The position numbers and the translations under genes were made by a program. From Ephydatia muelleri (taxonomy: Eukaryota; Porifera; Demospongiae; Spongillida; Spongillidae): a DNA stretch of 64,000 bases. Position 1 is the first letter of the stretch. The number at the start of each line of letters is the position of its first letter. The notes below the pieces were generated by a model that did not search any database, had not been told where the DNA came from, and saw only the letters and a list, made by a program, of their open reading frames with translations. Positions 1 through 41,112 of this stretch are shown here, in pieces. The stretch lies in NCBI GenBank assembly GCA_013339895.1, contig JABACO010000001.1, positions 647,620 through 711,619 on the forward strand, in the 5' to 3' direction.

Positions 1-1020
1 TCAGTCCATATGCAGTTCGATTCTATGGCAACAACTCCACACAATCCGGGGTTTTCCATCAATATGTATAAAAAAAGTCGCTGGTTCTCACGCAGCAGAT
101 GCACGTGATGGTGGGTGGACCTCGAGCCACTGATGCACACATCATTGCACATCGCAATAAGCTCATCTTGCACCATAGCCAAGAAGTGGGTGGAGCTATA
201 TGGGTTATTGTGTTTTCCAACTATCAGGAAGCCATTATTTTGTGACTCTGAAAGCCATGGACATCTTCGACTGGCAGATTCAATAGTTTAATGCTATTGA
301 ATCTCAGTATGCCGCAGAATGCATAGAATTGTAATCGCTAAACTTTATACACACTCGGAATAATTATACTTTAGTCTTATAATTTATCACTGTCCAGCAT
401 TTACGCCAGATGAACTTGACCCTAGTCAGATCAAATGCAAGCAGCTCTAGGTTAATGTAGTCATAGAGTTTAAACTATGTATTGTATATGGATGTACATG
501 TAATTATGTAATTGTACAGTAATTTTATTATTGTACTTAAATTTATGATGCAAGAAACAACAGAAGTATGCCCATCTGGGCCCTGGCCATATCTTCACTC
601 CTGTAGCCATATAGAGTCTTCTGGTGTGTTTGGCACAGAGACTCTAAAATTCGTAAAAGATCTTGGTCATCGCCTTAAATTGGCTTCTGGAGAGAGCAGT
701 GCATACCCTTCCTCCTTCAAAGGCTCTCAGTAGCTGTACAACATGGAAATGCTCATCTGTTATGGGTTCTTTGGGCTCAGAGCAGATGGAGGACTTTTTT
801 GTGTAACTTATGTCTATTTGTGATTAGTTGTATTATGTTATTATTATTATTTATAATTGCTTATATTGATCAATGGTTTTAAATAATCACAAAAGCATTG
901 TTATATCCTGAGTCACAACCGCGCAATTCTTTATACCGACGAATATACATTATTGATCAGAGAAACAAGTTCCACATCCGATGGTAATGGAATCGTATAT
1001 CATAATGCACTTTTTCCATA
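1..1020. other. Flanking DNA, no gene recognised
   Basis: AT-rich sequence downstream of the receptor gene. It holds only short open frames, with no recognisable domain and no clear splice pattern. It may include the 3' UTR of the minus-strand receptor whose stop codon is at 1021-1023. Confidence 0.5.
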
Positions 1021-7592
<6,572 letters not shown>

Positions 7593-9258
7593 TTCTATGC
7601 CAGAACCGTATAATTAGTACTGTATATACTGCTCAGCAGTGCCTACAATACGACACAGAAAAAAAAAACGCGCGTCAAATCAATCCTTAAAATCTTGCAC
7701 AATGTTTTATATCATAACAATTTAGTTGTGTGTACCCTTTATATGCGCGTACTTACGTATATCTTTTTATAACATTCCTTACGGGTTTAACACCTGAATC
7801 CTGAGAACCGGCGCGCGCGCGCGATCTAAAGCTGTACATGTACAATGCAATCGCACGGAGAAAAGCCGTCAAACGTGGATAAGAACCTAGTACCATTATT
7901 ACCGCGTAATTGCCTGCGATTCGAGTGCAATCTACGTGACATTTAGAGGGCCGATTAAGACTACGCCCCTTCAAAGCACAGGCTAAGATGGCTGACTATA
8001 TATTCATCCAGGAAGCGGTGTGGCCGACACCAGTGATACGCAGAGATACGGTAAGCACTGCTGGTGTATAGCCTCACATTATATGCGTGTTGTTAGCCAA
8101 TACAGCCATGCCATCTCTGTACATGTGTGCGTACATCCTATGTGGAGCCACGATGGCCGAATTTCTTCATCCAGGATGATGCATGCATATGCTTGCTCCA
8201 CTTGTAACCTTATAAGTGCAAGTATGTTTCTTCTCACACTGGCTAAAGAACCTCATTATTCGGATGAGCTCACTTCACTTCACTAATGCATCACTTACAA
8301 TACTCCAAGAACAAGAATGCGTAGGCCAGATCAGTGTAGTAAATCATGCCTATTCACTCCCCCCCCCCACACACACACACATATGTGCATGTATGTAGGA
8401 GTGTCTGCAAACGTCTTCTGCCCCTAACGACAGGACATTGTAGTCTGTATTTGTTGATAATAACCGTTGTCAAACGTGTTACCCACTTGAAATGCTAAAT
8501 GACATTACAATGATTTCTGGACCACTATATGCCTTTTGCTAGTTCATATTATGGGTTGTTGCAACAAAAGGTGCCAGTGGGGGTTATAATGAACACACAC
8601 AAAATGTGCTTACACTGGGACCACACATTTGTATGGCTATGGGGTTACATGCATGTCAGTATAATTGCACTTTGTACGCATCTACAATGGTATTCAAAGT
8701 GATGTTATCAACAAAACACGCAGCACGGCATGAGTGGTGAGGCAGATGGTTTGTGAGCATGTAATATAATATATGCAATGGGTCTTCAAAGAGTTACAGT
8801 AATGGAAAACTGACATGAAACATAAGTGACTCTTATGTTACGGAAATAACTCCACATGGCTGATGCATTCATCATGCAGTGTATTATTTAATTTAAGCAC
8901 ACAGGTGCCTAACTGGTTGTTAGCATGTATACATCATTTTCCATCTGAAACCATTTTTGCACAGAAGCGATTTTAAGTACCATAAAATTTGTCAATTTTT
9001 TGTTGGCATAAAAATTTGATATTAAATTTTTGGTCCGCTGGATAATCTTTTTCTTTATTTCAAAATATTCAGCAATTGTCTGAATAGTGCTCGGCACTTC
9101 TTATCCCTTTCTGTAACCCATGGTGCTGGAATGAACATATACATCTCAAACACCAAACATTATATGCAGCAATACTGATAACACGATGGTGATGGACCTG
9201 ATTGAAAAAGGGTGATGTATGGGTGATCATGAACTTTGGCACGTGACACCAGACAAGT
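7593..9258. other. Intergenic: receptor 5' flank and nischarin 3' flank
   Basis: 1.67 kb between two genes on the same strand. It contains the presumed receptor promoter (no convincing TATA box seen), a CG-alternating patch near 7811, a possible plus-strand first exon at 7988-8050, a short C/CA tract near 8360 and AT-rich sequence. No conserved protein domain was recognised. Confidence 0.5.
7988..8050 (+). CDS. Possible first exon of an unidentified gene
   Basis: ATG in a good context (AAGATGG), 21 codons reading MADYIFIQEAVWPTPVIRRD and T, then a donor GTAAGC. It lies 395 bp from the receptor start and divergent to it. No second exon could be assigned with confidence, so it may be chance. 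The product is not recognised. Confidence 0.25.
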
Positions 9259-24734
<15,476 letters not shown>

Positions 24735-24780
24735 GAATTTATTTTTCAATTATTATTACAATGAACTAACTTAATTCACC
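24735..24780. promoter_or_regulatory. Very short divergent promoter between nischarin and UTP23
   Basis: Only 46 bp (64 if the second nischarin ATG is used) separates the two start codons, an AT-rich stretch with no recognisable TATA box. Both 5' UTRs must be very short or must overlap the opposite gene. The promoter role is inferred from position. Confidence 0.6.
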
Positions 24781-26506
24781 ATGAAGTTAAAGCGCTACAA
24801 ACACGCGCGAAAAATCGTATCGTTTTATAAGCATACCTTTGGACTCCGCGAACCGTACCAAGTCCTCGGTTAGTTGCTGACGTTCCCTTATCTGTGCTGT
24901 GCAATCCATGTTTGCACACGTTGCTGTGGGCGTGTGCCAGGTATCGGGACCAATAAGCCAGGATTTCACGTGTTTATGTAAATGTGTACTCGTTGTTCTC
25001 AAAAGCAGCATGATTTCTTTGATAAGTGCAATCGCTCTGTTTCTAGTGGATGGAACTTTCTGCCAAGCTGCGCTTAAAGGCAAGATTCAAATTAAAGAGC
25101 AGCTGCCCAAATATTTGGGGGCCCCAGTTCAGCTAGGTCAGAAGACATGTTTTGACAGACTGCTCCAGTCAGACCACTTCTCCTCCTCTCCATTCACCTC
25201 CACCCATTTCTTTCCTCCCTCCTCTCTCCCTTTTCAAGTGACCACCAGGTGTGTGGTGGCAGAGCTTGTAGCTCTGGGCCCTCAACTCTCCGGTGCAGTG
25301 TTCATCGCCAAGCGCTTCCAGCAGAGGGTCTGCGGCCACAAGAAGAGCAAACCAGCCACTGATTGCATTATGTCCCTAATTGGTGAGGAGTGTGATGTAA
25401 TAAGCAATGCCTTCCAGATTGCTGTGCCTCCCGTTGCTAAGGGGAGAACAATCCGCACCGCTATTTCGTTGCTTCACAAGATATGGCCCTTCAAAAGTTG
25501 CTGAGAGATGTCCCAGGTATGTGGTCAGAACTCCTCCAGCATTTTGTTAACTGAGGGCTGTTTGTAACTGTTGTTAACTAGAGGGCTGTTTGTAACTGTT
25601 GTTAACTGAGGGCTGTTTGTAACTGTTTTTAACTGAGGGCTGTTTGTAACTGTTTTTAACTGAGGGCTGTTTGTAACTGTTGTTAACTAGAGGGCTGTTT
25701 GTAACTGTTTTTAACTGAGGGCTGTTTGTAAGTGTTTAGAAATGGCACAACATATGTATCCAATTTGGTGTACACTCACATTTAGTGTGACTCTGGGGAG
25801 GAGGAAGGTAGCAGCTTTCCATTATTCTGGCCCGATTCCCCATTACTAAATCAAAAGAAACCAGTCCCATTGTCCCATCTGAATATTCATATAAACTTTC
25901 AGTGGGATTTGAACCTCTGCCAATATTACTTAACAGGATGGTGGGCTTTATTGAACTGCATGCCATTGGGACATGTGCCACTTTTACGTGTAACTTTCTT
26001 TCATCTAAATGTGCCTTCATTTACATGTGTATATGTATGTATCTATGTCTTTGGTAGTCTCACTCAGTGGGAATTCTCCAATGGAGAAACAAAGAGAATG
26101 GAGATTTGCTGTCTTCCCTACGCCCGTGTCAGGTGTAGGGTGCCATTTAGTTTTTTGTTTTTTTTTTTTGTTTGTTTTTGTTTATGTTGAAGGGAATAAA
26201 TTTGTTTACACTAATTAAGGCTAATTTGATACTGCTACTTAAATGAAATTAGTCTATAGAGAAAGAGTCTTCTGTACACAACTGTAACAAGCATGGATGC
26301 TTCCACATTGGCCCAAAGCCACCAGGGCTTTGGGCCCTGGATGGCTAGCTGGTCATTTCTAATCGTATTTATGAAATGGACATACACCACACACATACGC
26401 ACACATACACATATACTACATGCACATACACATACACATGCACACTGTCACACTACATGCACACCATACACACACATGATGAGGGGATTGATGATCAAAC
26501 TAAGGA

Positions 26507-26585
<79 letters not shown>

Positions 26586-28789
26586 CAAAGTGCATCCACC
26601 TTAACCCTTCATGCTGTGTATGGCTTGACCCACCCCCTCAGTTGAACGGCTTGTCCTGCCAAGGGTCACATGCACACTTCCTCCTCCCCAGGTACACCTC
26701 TCCTGCACATCATTAGGAACACAATGGTGCTGGAGGGACCTTCAGATACCTCACACAAGAAAGCCGAGGAGGTGAATTAAATAACAACTAATAATTCATT
26801 GTAATTACACTATTGTGTACTGTTTTAGGAGTGTAGGTGAAAGAGGGAAGTGGTATGGGGAGGAGGCCCTTTCACAGTGTATATCTGTCCGAGGCACTTT
26901 TCCCTTTTAGCTAACTTTTCCTTTTCTTCCTATCTGACACAATTGTTCATTGAAAACAGTACAAAGTGAAATGACTCAATGTTCAGGTAGATACTTCTGG
27001 CAACTGCCCTGGTTGGACCCCTTTTGAAAGGGGTCCACATAGAGAATGGTATTGAATAAATTTCTACACGACTTGTAACTTATTCGAACGTTCAATCATG
27101 GCTACTTCAAGCGCTTCTATTGTGGCCCAGCTGTTTCAAGTGCTTCTATTGTGGCCCAGCTGTTTCAAGCACTTCTATTGTGGCCCAGCTGTTTCAAGCA
27201 GGCCATATCATTATCGGACGATGTTGCACAACAGGTGGCGAATGACCATCAACTGTTCCACAGCATTGCGACTGCCTTGGGTTAAATACATGTCATCACC
27301 AAGTGTATTGGTCAGGGGAAGAGGCATGGATGCTTTTAAACGAACTTCTGAATGCAGTTTGAGTTTCAAGAAATGTTTCCACGAACAATGCTTAGATTAA
27401 TGGTTAAGTGATGAGCAACATAAAGTATCACATAATCATTTTGATCTCCAATGGTCACTAATCTTTTGGCACAGACAGATGATAGATTACATCATTTTAA
27501 TAAATTATTTTTAACACTATGGTCTTCATTTTGAGGGTCTGTGTTTTATTCAAATCAGGTGTCAGCAGCCAAGGTACAGCCCAACAGCTACCAGAAGGCA
27601 GTCCTGCAGCAGCTGGACACAGCAGCTGCTATCGGCTCTGAAGAGCCCAAGAAGAAAGGTCGCAGAAAGAGACCCAAGGGACCCAACCCCCTGTCTGTGA
27701 AGAAGAGTACAAAGTTCAAACACACTACGAATAAGTCCAACCCTTCAGAGTTATCATCTAGTGGCCAGGTGTGTGGTTAGGGAGGGTGATGCTGGTGTGG
27801 TTAGGGAGGGTGATGGTGTGGTACGGGAGGGTGATGCTGGTGTGGTTAGGGAGGTGATGCTGGTGTGGTTAGGAAGGTGTGCTGGTGTGGTTAGGGAGTG
27901 ATGGTGTGGTTTGGGAGTGATGCTGGTGTGGTTAGGAAGTGATGGTGTGGTTAGGGAGGTGATGCTGTGTGGTTAGGGAGGTGATGCTGGTGTGTTAGGG
28001 AGGTGATGGTGTGTTGGAGGTGATGCTGGTGTGGTTAGGGAGGTGATGCTGGTGTGGTTAGGAGGTGATGATGGTGTGGTTAGGGAGGTGATGCTGTGTG
28101 GTTAGGGAGGTGATGGTGAGGGAGGTGATGCTGGTGTGGTTAGGGAGGTGATGCTGGTGTGGTTATGGAGGTGATGGTGTGGTTAGGGAGGTGATTGCCC
28201 CCGGTGTGGTTAGGGAGGTGATGCTTGGTGTGGTTAGGGAGGTGATGATGTTGTGGTTATGGCGGTGATGCTTGTGTGGTTAGGAGGTGATTTGTGAGCG
28301 GAGGTGATGATGGTGTGGTTAGGGAGGGTGATGCTGGTGTGGTTAGGGAGTGTGATGGCTGGTGTGGTTAGGGAGGGTGATGATGGTGTGGTTAGGGAGG
28401 TGATGATGGTTGTTAGGGAGGTGATGTTGTGTGGTTAGGGAGGTGTGATAGGGTGCTAGGGAGGTGGTGCTGGTGTGGTTAGGGGGGTGATATATTTGTA
28501 ATAGGTTACTGTTAATGCTTGTATTATTGGCAGGGAAATTTGACGTTGTGTTGTGTGTAATGTGTTTGGAGTGATGTGTGTGATGTGTTTGGAGTGTGTT
28601 TGGAGTCATGTAATGTGTTGTGCACAACATTGTGCTGTATTGTTTGTGGCCACTCCCATTCCTAACCTCTCCATTTCTATTGGCCTCCTGCAGAAAAGAA
28701 GAATGAGGTCACAGAGACGCAAAGTTGTGGCACTGCTCAACCAAATCCAAGCCCAAACACATCCACCAAACACTGAAAGTACAACATAA
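24781..28789 (+). CDS. UTP23: rRNA-processing protein UTP23 (PIN-like, SSU processome), 260 aa, 7 exons
   Basis: UTP23 is a nucleolar PIN-fold protein that binds the U17/snR30 snoRNP region and is needed for early 18S rRNA processing. Exons: 24781-24868, 25047-25136, 25239-25382, 25442-25516, 26692-26771, 27559-27768, 28694-28789. All junction phases agree and the total is 783 nt; the human protein is 249 aa. Recognised blocks in order: HTFGLREPYQVL at the N terminus; VDGTFCQAALKGKIQIKEQL; TTRCVVAELVALGP with a later CGH and DCIMSL, giving the zinc-binding Cys/His set; NPHRYFVASQD; LLHIIRNTMVLEGPS; then a basic tail KKKGRRKRPKGPNPLS and RSQRRKVVALLNQIQ. It is complete with no frame break. The larger introns carry minisatellites. 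The start is the first ATG and opens the conserved N terminus. Confidence 0.95.
25548..25735. repeat. About 27-bp minisatellite
   Basis: Tandem units of CTGAGGGCTGTTTGTAACTG plus TTGTTAA in UTP23 intron 4. Confidence 0.9.
26507..26580. repeat. (GT)n microsatellite
   Basis: About 36 GT units in UTP23 intron 4, preceded by a CA-rich patch at 26380-26475. Confidence 0.97.
27098..27200. repeat. About 29-bp tandem repeat
   Basis: Three units of TCAAGCGCTTCTATTGTGGC plus CCAGCTGTT in UTP23 intron 5. Confidence 0.75.
27770..28490. repeat. About 24-bp minisatellite
   Basis: Tandem variants of GGTGTGGTTAGGGAGGTGAT plus GCT, filling most of UTP23 intron 6. Confidence 0.93.
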
Positions 28790-29155
28790 GACGTGGCAAA
28801 AAGCTATTTAATCATCTTTCAAAACTGTTCTTTGGTGTTTTCTCTTACCCGCACTGGCTATATTAATCAGCGCACTAACTACTGTGATAACCTTTAATAA
28901 CCTGTACTGATTTGCTTCGGGGGGGGGGGGGGGGGGGGGGTAGTGCAGAGGCGCATACCAACCATTGCTCCGTTACTGCACTGATACGTTGCGATACGCT
29001 TGACACCGCTTGAGAAGCTTCATTGTGGACAGCGAAGATTGGTTGTTCATCCTGGTATCAAGGAAACGTTCGAACAAACCTGAAAGCATCTATTTATGTA
29101 TCCCGTCATCGCCAGATGTCAATGCATGGTGAGGTCAATACATCATCTACATGCA

Positions 29156-29219
29156 CAGCGGATGGATTACGTCATCCTTATGCAGGTACGAGCGTAGCGG
29201 TGATGTAATCCATCCGCTG
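29156..29219. repeat. Hairpin with GATGTAATCCATCCGCTG arm
   Basis: CAGCGGATGGATTACGTCA faces TGATGTAATCCATCCGCTG across a 26-bp loop. The same core recurs near 29472, 43520 and 48470, so it marks a dispersed family. Confidence 0.7.
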
Positions 29220-29459
29220 CTGTGACGTACAGGTACGCGACTATGCCTAAATCACCACATTGTGATGGTTCCTACTCATCAGACAACACAACATGAGGCA
29301 GTGCATGTTTCGCTATACCCAAGTACACACAACATACCTGAGATTATCTCTGATATAACAGAGTGAGTGCTTACTAATTATATTCTTGTTCAAATCGCAT
29401 GATTGTAGTTTATTGTATGCATTCTGTGTAGGCTTTTTTGCAGGCTCCTTACGCTGGAA

Positions 29460-29518
29460 GTTGCGTAACGGTGATGTAATTCATCCGCTGCTGGCGTACT
29501 TGGGTCTGGGTACGAGAT
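29460..29518. mobile_element. Element end (TCTCGTACCCAGACC family), solo
   Basis: GATGTAATTCATCCGCTG is followed by GTACTTGGGTCTGGGTACGA and GA. This matches the end of the foldback elements at 34812-34912 and 48455-48520. No facing partner was found nearby. Confidence 0.55.
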
Positions 29519-30731
29519 TATCAACCGGCTTTAAAGCGGTCAAAAGTTTTTAATCTGGTCGTAACGTACCCGGTAGGAGCGATATGGGGCCCTAAGACGC
29601 TAGACCCACCCATGAGTCCCATTTCGCTAGAGTTTGGGGGGCCCAAGGAGGGCCGGCCCCCTCCTCCTTAACGAACAGTACATAGCTAATACACCATTTT
29701 GTCGTCTTGGTCGATCGGCTTCCCACATGACGCGGACGATGCCACTGATCTACACAGAACGCATGCGTGCCACCTGTATAGTGCATTACGAGGCATTTTA
29801 TCCAGATGCCATAGGTCTCCAAGGCAATGGGAACACATACCAACCACACAAAAAATTCTTGTAACTGTTTGACAAGTCTTATCAAGACTTACCAAGCAAA
29901 ACTTGCCACGACATAGCAAGAATTATCCGAGTTTTATCAAATCTTATCAAATCTTGTCAACAATTTGGAACAGAAATTTAAAAAAACTTGTCATGACTTA
30001 TCAGGGTTTGCCAAGAATAAAGTAAACGTGACTTGCCAAGTCTTATCATGACGAGGATAGCATGATAATGATACATCAAATTACAATTCACGGTTTCTCT
30101 ATACTGAACAGTCACAACAGTTTTGATTTGTCGAATGTTTTTATATCTGATCACTTGGGATGTACTTCTTGTTAGGGATATCTGAAAACCAAACAAATTA
30201 CAAAAGTATAACTTACTAATTAATGTGACCTACATCTGATCTCGTCTCTCACTCAGTTTTCATGTTTGGAAATAGCAGGGACGTGGAAATTTCCTGCTTC
30301 GTAAAAAAATTATCAAGTAATTGTAAGCCAGGCAGTTAGGGATTTTTGGCTTGCAGAAGTTGTTTATTCCATAGACCTAGAGTGTTGATGCACATTTTAA
30401 ACTGACCATATATATGCTTGTTCTTGGGTGTGCTGGTTTAGATTTAGATGTAGTGCAGTTATATATGTATTGAACTAGTTGAACTTATTGTGAATTATCC
30501 ATGTCATTTTTTCTATGATTACATTGTTAATGTTTAATCTCCAGGAAGAAATCCTTATTTAAGTTGTCATTATCCAGGATAATATTTTACATTGCATAGT
30601 TTTGCTAACCAAGCAAGTAGGGTTACATAAATGCTATTGCCCAATTGTACACTGATTAGCCTCCATAACAAACTATAAATGATGTTAATAAGATCTATTC
30701 CCATGTGTTAAAATCAGGGAGGAAGTGGCAC

Positions 30732-30780
30732 ATCCTTATTTAAGGATTGACACCATCCTTAATTAAGGATTACTACAGTA
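30732..30780. repeat. Imperfect palindrome, TCCTTATTTAAGGA family
   Basis: TCCTTATTTAAGGATTG is followed by CATCCTTAATTAAGGATTA. Related to the perfect palindrome at 31912-31947; a further half-site is near 30551. Confidence 0.6.
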
Positions 30781-31366
30781 GAGATTATAGACTATAAAAA
30801 ACATAGGATTTTTAAAACTCTTGATTTTCTCTGATAGCCAGTTGACCCAGCTATACTCACAACCTCATTCGTTGAAGAAATAACTATGGTTAAAAAGTTA
30901 TGCGTACTAAATCACAACAGTCTTCAAAATTAATATCGGGTGAAATTGTGCGGTTGTTTGTAATGACGAACTTTCGCGTGTACTGACTCACTCCTGCTGA
31001 AACGCCGGCATGAACGTATCAACCATAGCCTCGCTGGCACTATGTGCCGCATGCCACCCAGTCTATCGAACAGTGTTGTTTTCTAGTCCTATAAATGAGT
31101 ACATGTACATGTACATATCATGTGTAAAATGGCGTATCTACATGTATAGGATGTTGATGAGGGGATAGTATGAGAGACCTAGGAAGTGTTGCCATGCCAA
31201 TCGCCATATGATAACAGCTGTAATAAACATGTATACAATATTATAATTATAATTATGTATAAATAGTACCAATAATCACATTTACCACTGAGATATAAGC
31301 ATCGAGTCGCTTTTTTACCCATTGTAGATCTCAGTATACACAAACACTCAAACGAAAACCCACCTT

Positions 31367-31762
31367 TGAGCGTTCACATCCTCGCCGCTACTGCTGCTGT
31401 CACTGTCATTCGACGAATCCCTATCAGTGCTGTTTTCGTCAACTATGTTATCCATCGCTGCATGCGCTGAGAAACTACAGGTACATCCTTCATTCTCTGC
31501 GACTACCTCTGTACCTAAGCAGGGTCGCTTAGCTTGACGCTTTCGAGTGGCAGATCGCTTCTGTGGAAGTACTGGTGCGTGGCCCTGGACGTGGCATATA
31601 CCCTTAGTCGATGCCGTGGATACAGTTCCACAGCTCCATCTGACGGTTGTACTTTCTACTTCTTGAGCTTCCAGAAACCTGCAATATTTCCCCTTCCTTG
31701 CCATACGTCGCTTTGAGTTTGCTCACAACTTTATTGCCAACGGCAAATAGCGGCTTCGCCAT
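31367..31762 (-). pseudogene. Broken coding fragment of unrecognised family (RKY-TVRW module plus acidic tail)
   Basis: Starts at an ATG (31762) with MAKPLFAVGNKVVSKLKATY, continues through GEILQVSGSSRSRKY, then needs removal of one A near 31647 to read TVRWSCGTVSTASTKG and on to a Ser/Asp-rich stretch (DSSNDSDSSSSGED), ending at a possible donor AAAG|GTGGGT. The VG-V-SKL / G-I--V-GS-R-RKY-VRW pattern looks like a small beta-barrel module. An acidic tail after such a module can precede transposase domains, but no transposase domain was found downstream. Function is not assigned. Confidence 0.45.
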
Positions 31763-31911
31763 ATTACGACTGTAACACCGGTTTTTGAGCAAGCCAAACC
31801 TGTTTTAACCGCGGCAGTATCGCTGATCTGCATGATCTTGAATCTAGTTAGTTAATCACAAATCTAAAATAAAGCACCAATTGTATGCCATTCTTTTAGA
31901 AAGTGGTCACG

Positions 31912-31947
31912 ATCCTTATTTAAGGATGGCCATCCTTAAATAAGGAT
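31912..31947. repeat. Perfect 36-bp palindrome
   Basis: ATCCTTATTTAAGGATGG joined directly to its exact reverse complement, with no loop. Confidence 0.9.
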
Positions 31948-32882
31948 TACGGGAGATTAAACATTAACACACATATATGCATGAAGCTGTTGTTAGTAAA
32001 ATTCAAATGATATTACAAAAAGGTTTCAGTGCAAACCATGCTGATTCTTTCTAACTTCAGTCAAATCGTTTAAAAATAAGAATATATGTTAACACTATTA
32101 CCTTACATTTAGGTGTGGAATTAAAAAATCATCTGCATGCAAAAAGCAAAACAAGTGAGTACACGTATAAACAATAATAACCTTGAAAGGATACAAACCG
32201 TAATCGTATAGGAGTCCTGCCTCTATTGTGAGACACTCGTATAGGAGTCCTGCCCCTATTGTGAGATTCATAATAGGCTGTGTGTCCTCTCTGTGCAGAT
32301 ATCCGATTTCAGCCACCAGTTTATAATGATAGTTAGCATTCTAACAAGTCATGCGCCTGATCCGACCATTGAAGCTAATATGCTTTTATGGCCTGGTTGG
32401 CCCAATTGCTACCTTATCGACACGTCGATCGATTGATCGAAAACATATGTGCGCATTTGTAACAGAAACCGCGGTCGATCAGCTGTATCTAGATTCGACC
32501 ACGCAATTTTTTTTTCTACCAAATTTAAGCTCCATGCGCTGCTGTTGCGGTTAACACGTTAACTTTAAACGCCTCACGCAATAATATACACCTTGGTGTT
32601 CGAATACAAGGTTCTACTCTAGCATAAAAGATGCATGTAGTGGACCTGAGCCAGATTTACTGCAAACAACATGTTTTTGCTTATAATCTATCCACAAACC
32701 ACACACAGGTAACCTACGCTTACGCACTGTTCTGGGCCCAGTGTCGTTCCTTCTCTTCTCATGCTTTCTATGTGCCTCTAGCTTTAGATCTGACATCTTG
32801 CCGCGTTGAAGGCTTGATCAAGAATCCTTAAATATACAAAGAACTAGACCTTTCTTGACAGCACTTCACTGTTGTCAAAGTA

Positions 32883-33015
32883 CACAATAGACCCTTCCCT
32901 TTAAGAAGAACTCCGGACGTGACATCACTAATCAACGTACTTCGCGAATTGGGTTAAGTATACGTTAATGAGTGATGTCACGTCCGGAGTTCTTTAAAGG
33001 GAAGGGTCTATTGTG
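32883..33015. mobile_element. 133-bp foldback element, near-perfect 45-bp arms
   Basis: Left arm begins CACAATAGACCCTTCCCTTT and ends GGACGTGACATCACT; the right arm is its reverse complement apart from one G/A difference. The loop is about 43 bp. There is no coding capacity and no clear target-site duplication (GTA and CCA flanks). Confidence 0.85.
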
Positions 33016-33558
33016 CCACTTCCAGACGAGTATGTGTTTGTGTGTTGTGTGTGTACGTATAGTGTGACTGTGTGTACGTATAGTGTGACTGTGTGTTGTG
33101 TGTGTACGTGTGTGACTTTGTGTGTTATGCGTGGGTGGCTATGCAATGCATTATCATTTGTAACCTCTCTTGATTGCTGATGAAAACTGCATGGCCACGG
33201 ACCATTCAAAATAATTCATGCGCCTTAAGTGCGTGTCAGTTGATCTTCATGTAGTTACAACCATCATGGAACTAAGAGTTGTCACATGATGTCCACTTAT
33301 GATGAAATAGACTGTCTGCATGACGATCAACCTCATCGAGGTAGTTATTAGGCGATGCTCCTCCGCACTACACACAGTTAGAACTCATTGTGGGGGTCAT
33401 GCACATGGTTCATTGTACTAGGCAATAGTGAAAGCATTATACTCACACTGATATGCAAATGTCTCTTTCTTTTCATAACATACGGTAAGACACTAAATAA
33501 GTACTAAATGGTTGCGTTCTACAATGTTAATAACTAATGTTAATACCGACACACTACA

Positions 33559-40215
<6,657 letters not shown>

Positions 40216-40391
40216 GTTTTAAGCCGTTATCTTTTCTACGGAACTGAATACACCTAACCTTAATTCCTTTATTAGATAACTGAATTGCAAGCAGTCATTC
40301 CTCTGACGCATACCGGATATCATATATTGAGAGGTATAAGTACACTGCATTTTTACTAGCTGTTCACTGAGACGAAATTCCTATCTCAGAG
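40216..40391. promoter_or_regulatory. Divergent promoter between the two CD225-like genes
   Basis: 176 bp between the start codons of the minus gene (40215) and plus gene (40392). Role inferred from the head-to-head layout; no binding site was identified. Confidence 0.55.
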
Positions 40392-40898
40392 ATGAACTGT
40401 CTGAGCTGGCTCAAAGGAAACTACTTCCGTAATCTGGCGTCTCTTATGTTGGCACTAGGCGCCATCTTTTGCAGCCCAGTGACCTTCTCAAGTGCCATTA
40501 TTGCGTGTTACTATTCCGTTATTGTAAGTTATCTCGTCTCACTCTCCATTCGCTGATCCTCGTCATCTCCCTCGTACATGTATATGTTTTCGATCTCCTA
40601 GCGTTTCTCGTCCTTCGTTGTGGTGTTATACACTCCCCCCCTCCTCCCTCCACCCCTCCCCCCCCCCCCCCCCCAACTCTCTCCCCATGTGTTACATTAT
40701 ATATATCCATAACCTACTACTGCTAATTTGATTCTGCAGGCCAAAAACTACGCTGCATATCCCATTCCGGAGAAGGCGGAGAAGTATTCTTACCGCGCTT
40801 ATGTGTGTGGCATCATTGCTGCCGTCTCGTTCCCCGTGTACTGTGTCGTATTTGTGGTGTTATTGATTATAGCAATAGTACTTTATAAACAGCGATAA
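40392..40898 (+). CDS. CD225/dispanin-like two-TM protein, 96 aa, 2 exons
   Basis: Exons 40392-40523 and 40740-40898, junction phase 0, 291 nt in total. Two hydrophobic segments (NLASLMLALGAIFCSPVTF with the following SSAIIACYYSV; IIAAVSFPVYCVVFVVLLII) flank a loop AKNYAAYPIPEKAEKYS that aligns with the CD225 loop of the divergent neighbour (AKKQYARGNHEAAYRSS). The intron is at the identical place and phase in both, which argues for an inverted duplication. It lacks the proline-rich N terminus. The intron holds a C/CTCC tract (40638-40674). Membrane location is inferred; function unknown. Confidence 0.72.
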
Positions 40899-41112
40899 CT
40901 GATTTTGTATGTACTAGATAAACGTATTGGACTCAATGCACATGTACAATTGACACTTTGTGGATAGTTTGCATGTCTCCTTTGCACGTGTCTCATTCAA
41001 TACCAAATAGGAAAGCCGGCTTTATTACAGGCTTCTCCACTGACCAAAGAAAGATGATGTGAGTGCGTAGGAACTTAAAGCCTTACGCATGTAGTATTTG
41101 TCTGTACACATG

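Larger units (their letters stand above)
28790..33558. other. 4.8-kb gene-poor interval
   Basis: Between convergent UTP23 and the minus-strand CD225 gene. It contains a poly(G) run (28920-28940), several foldback elements and palindromes listed separately, a TTATCA/CTTGCCA-rich degenerate stretch (29870-30060) and one broken coding fragment (31367-31762). No complete gene was recognised. Confidence 0.6.

Noticed and set aside
24787-25083. Minus-strand 98-codon frame opposite UTP23
   Set aside because: Shadow of UTP23 exons 1-2, which match the family precisely on the plus strand.
29592-29919. Minus-strand 97-codon frame
   Set aside because: No domain or splice support; the surrounding sequence is degenerate repeat.
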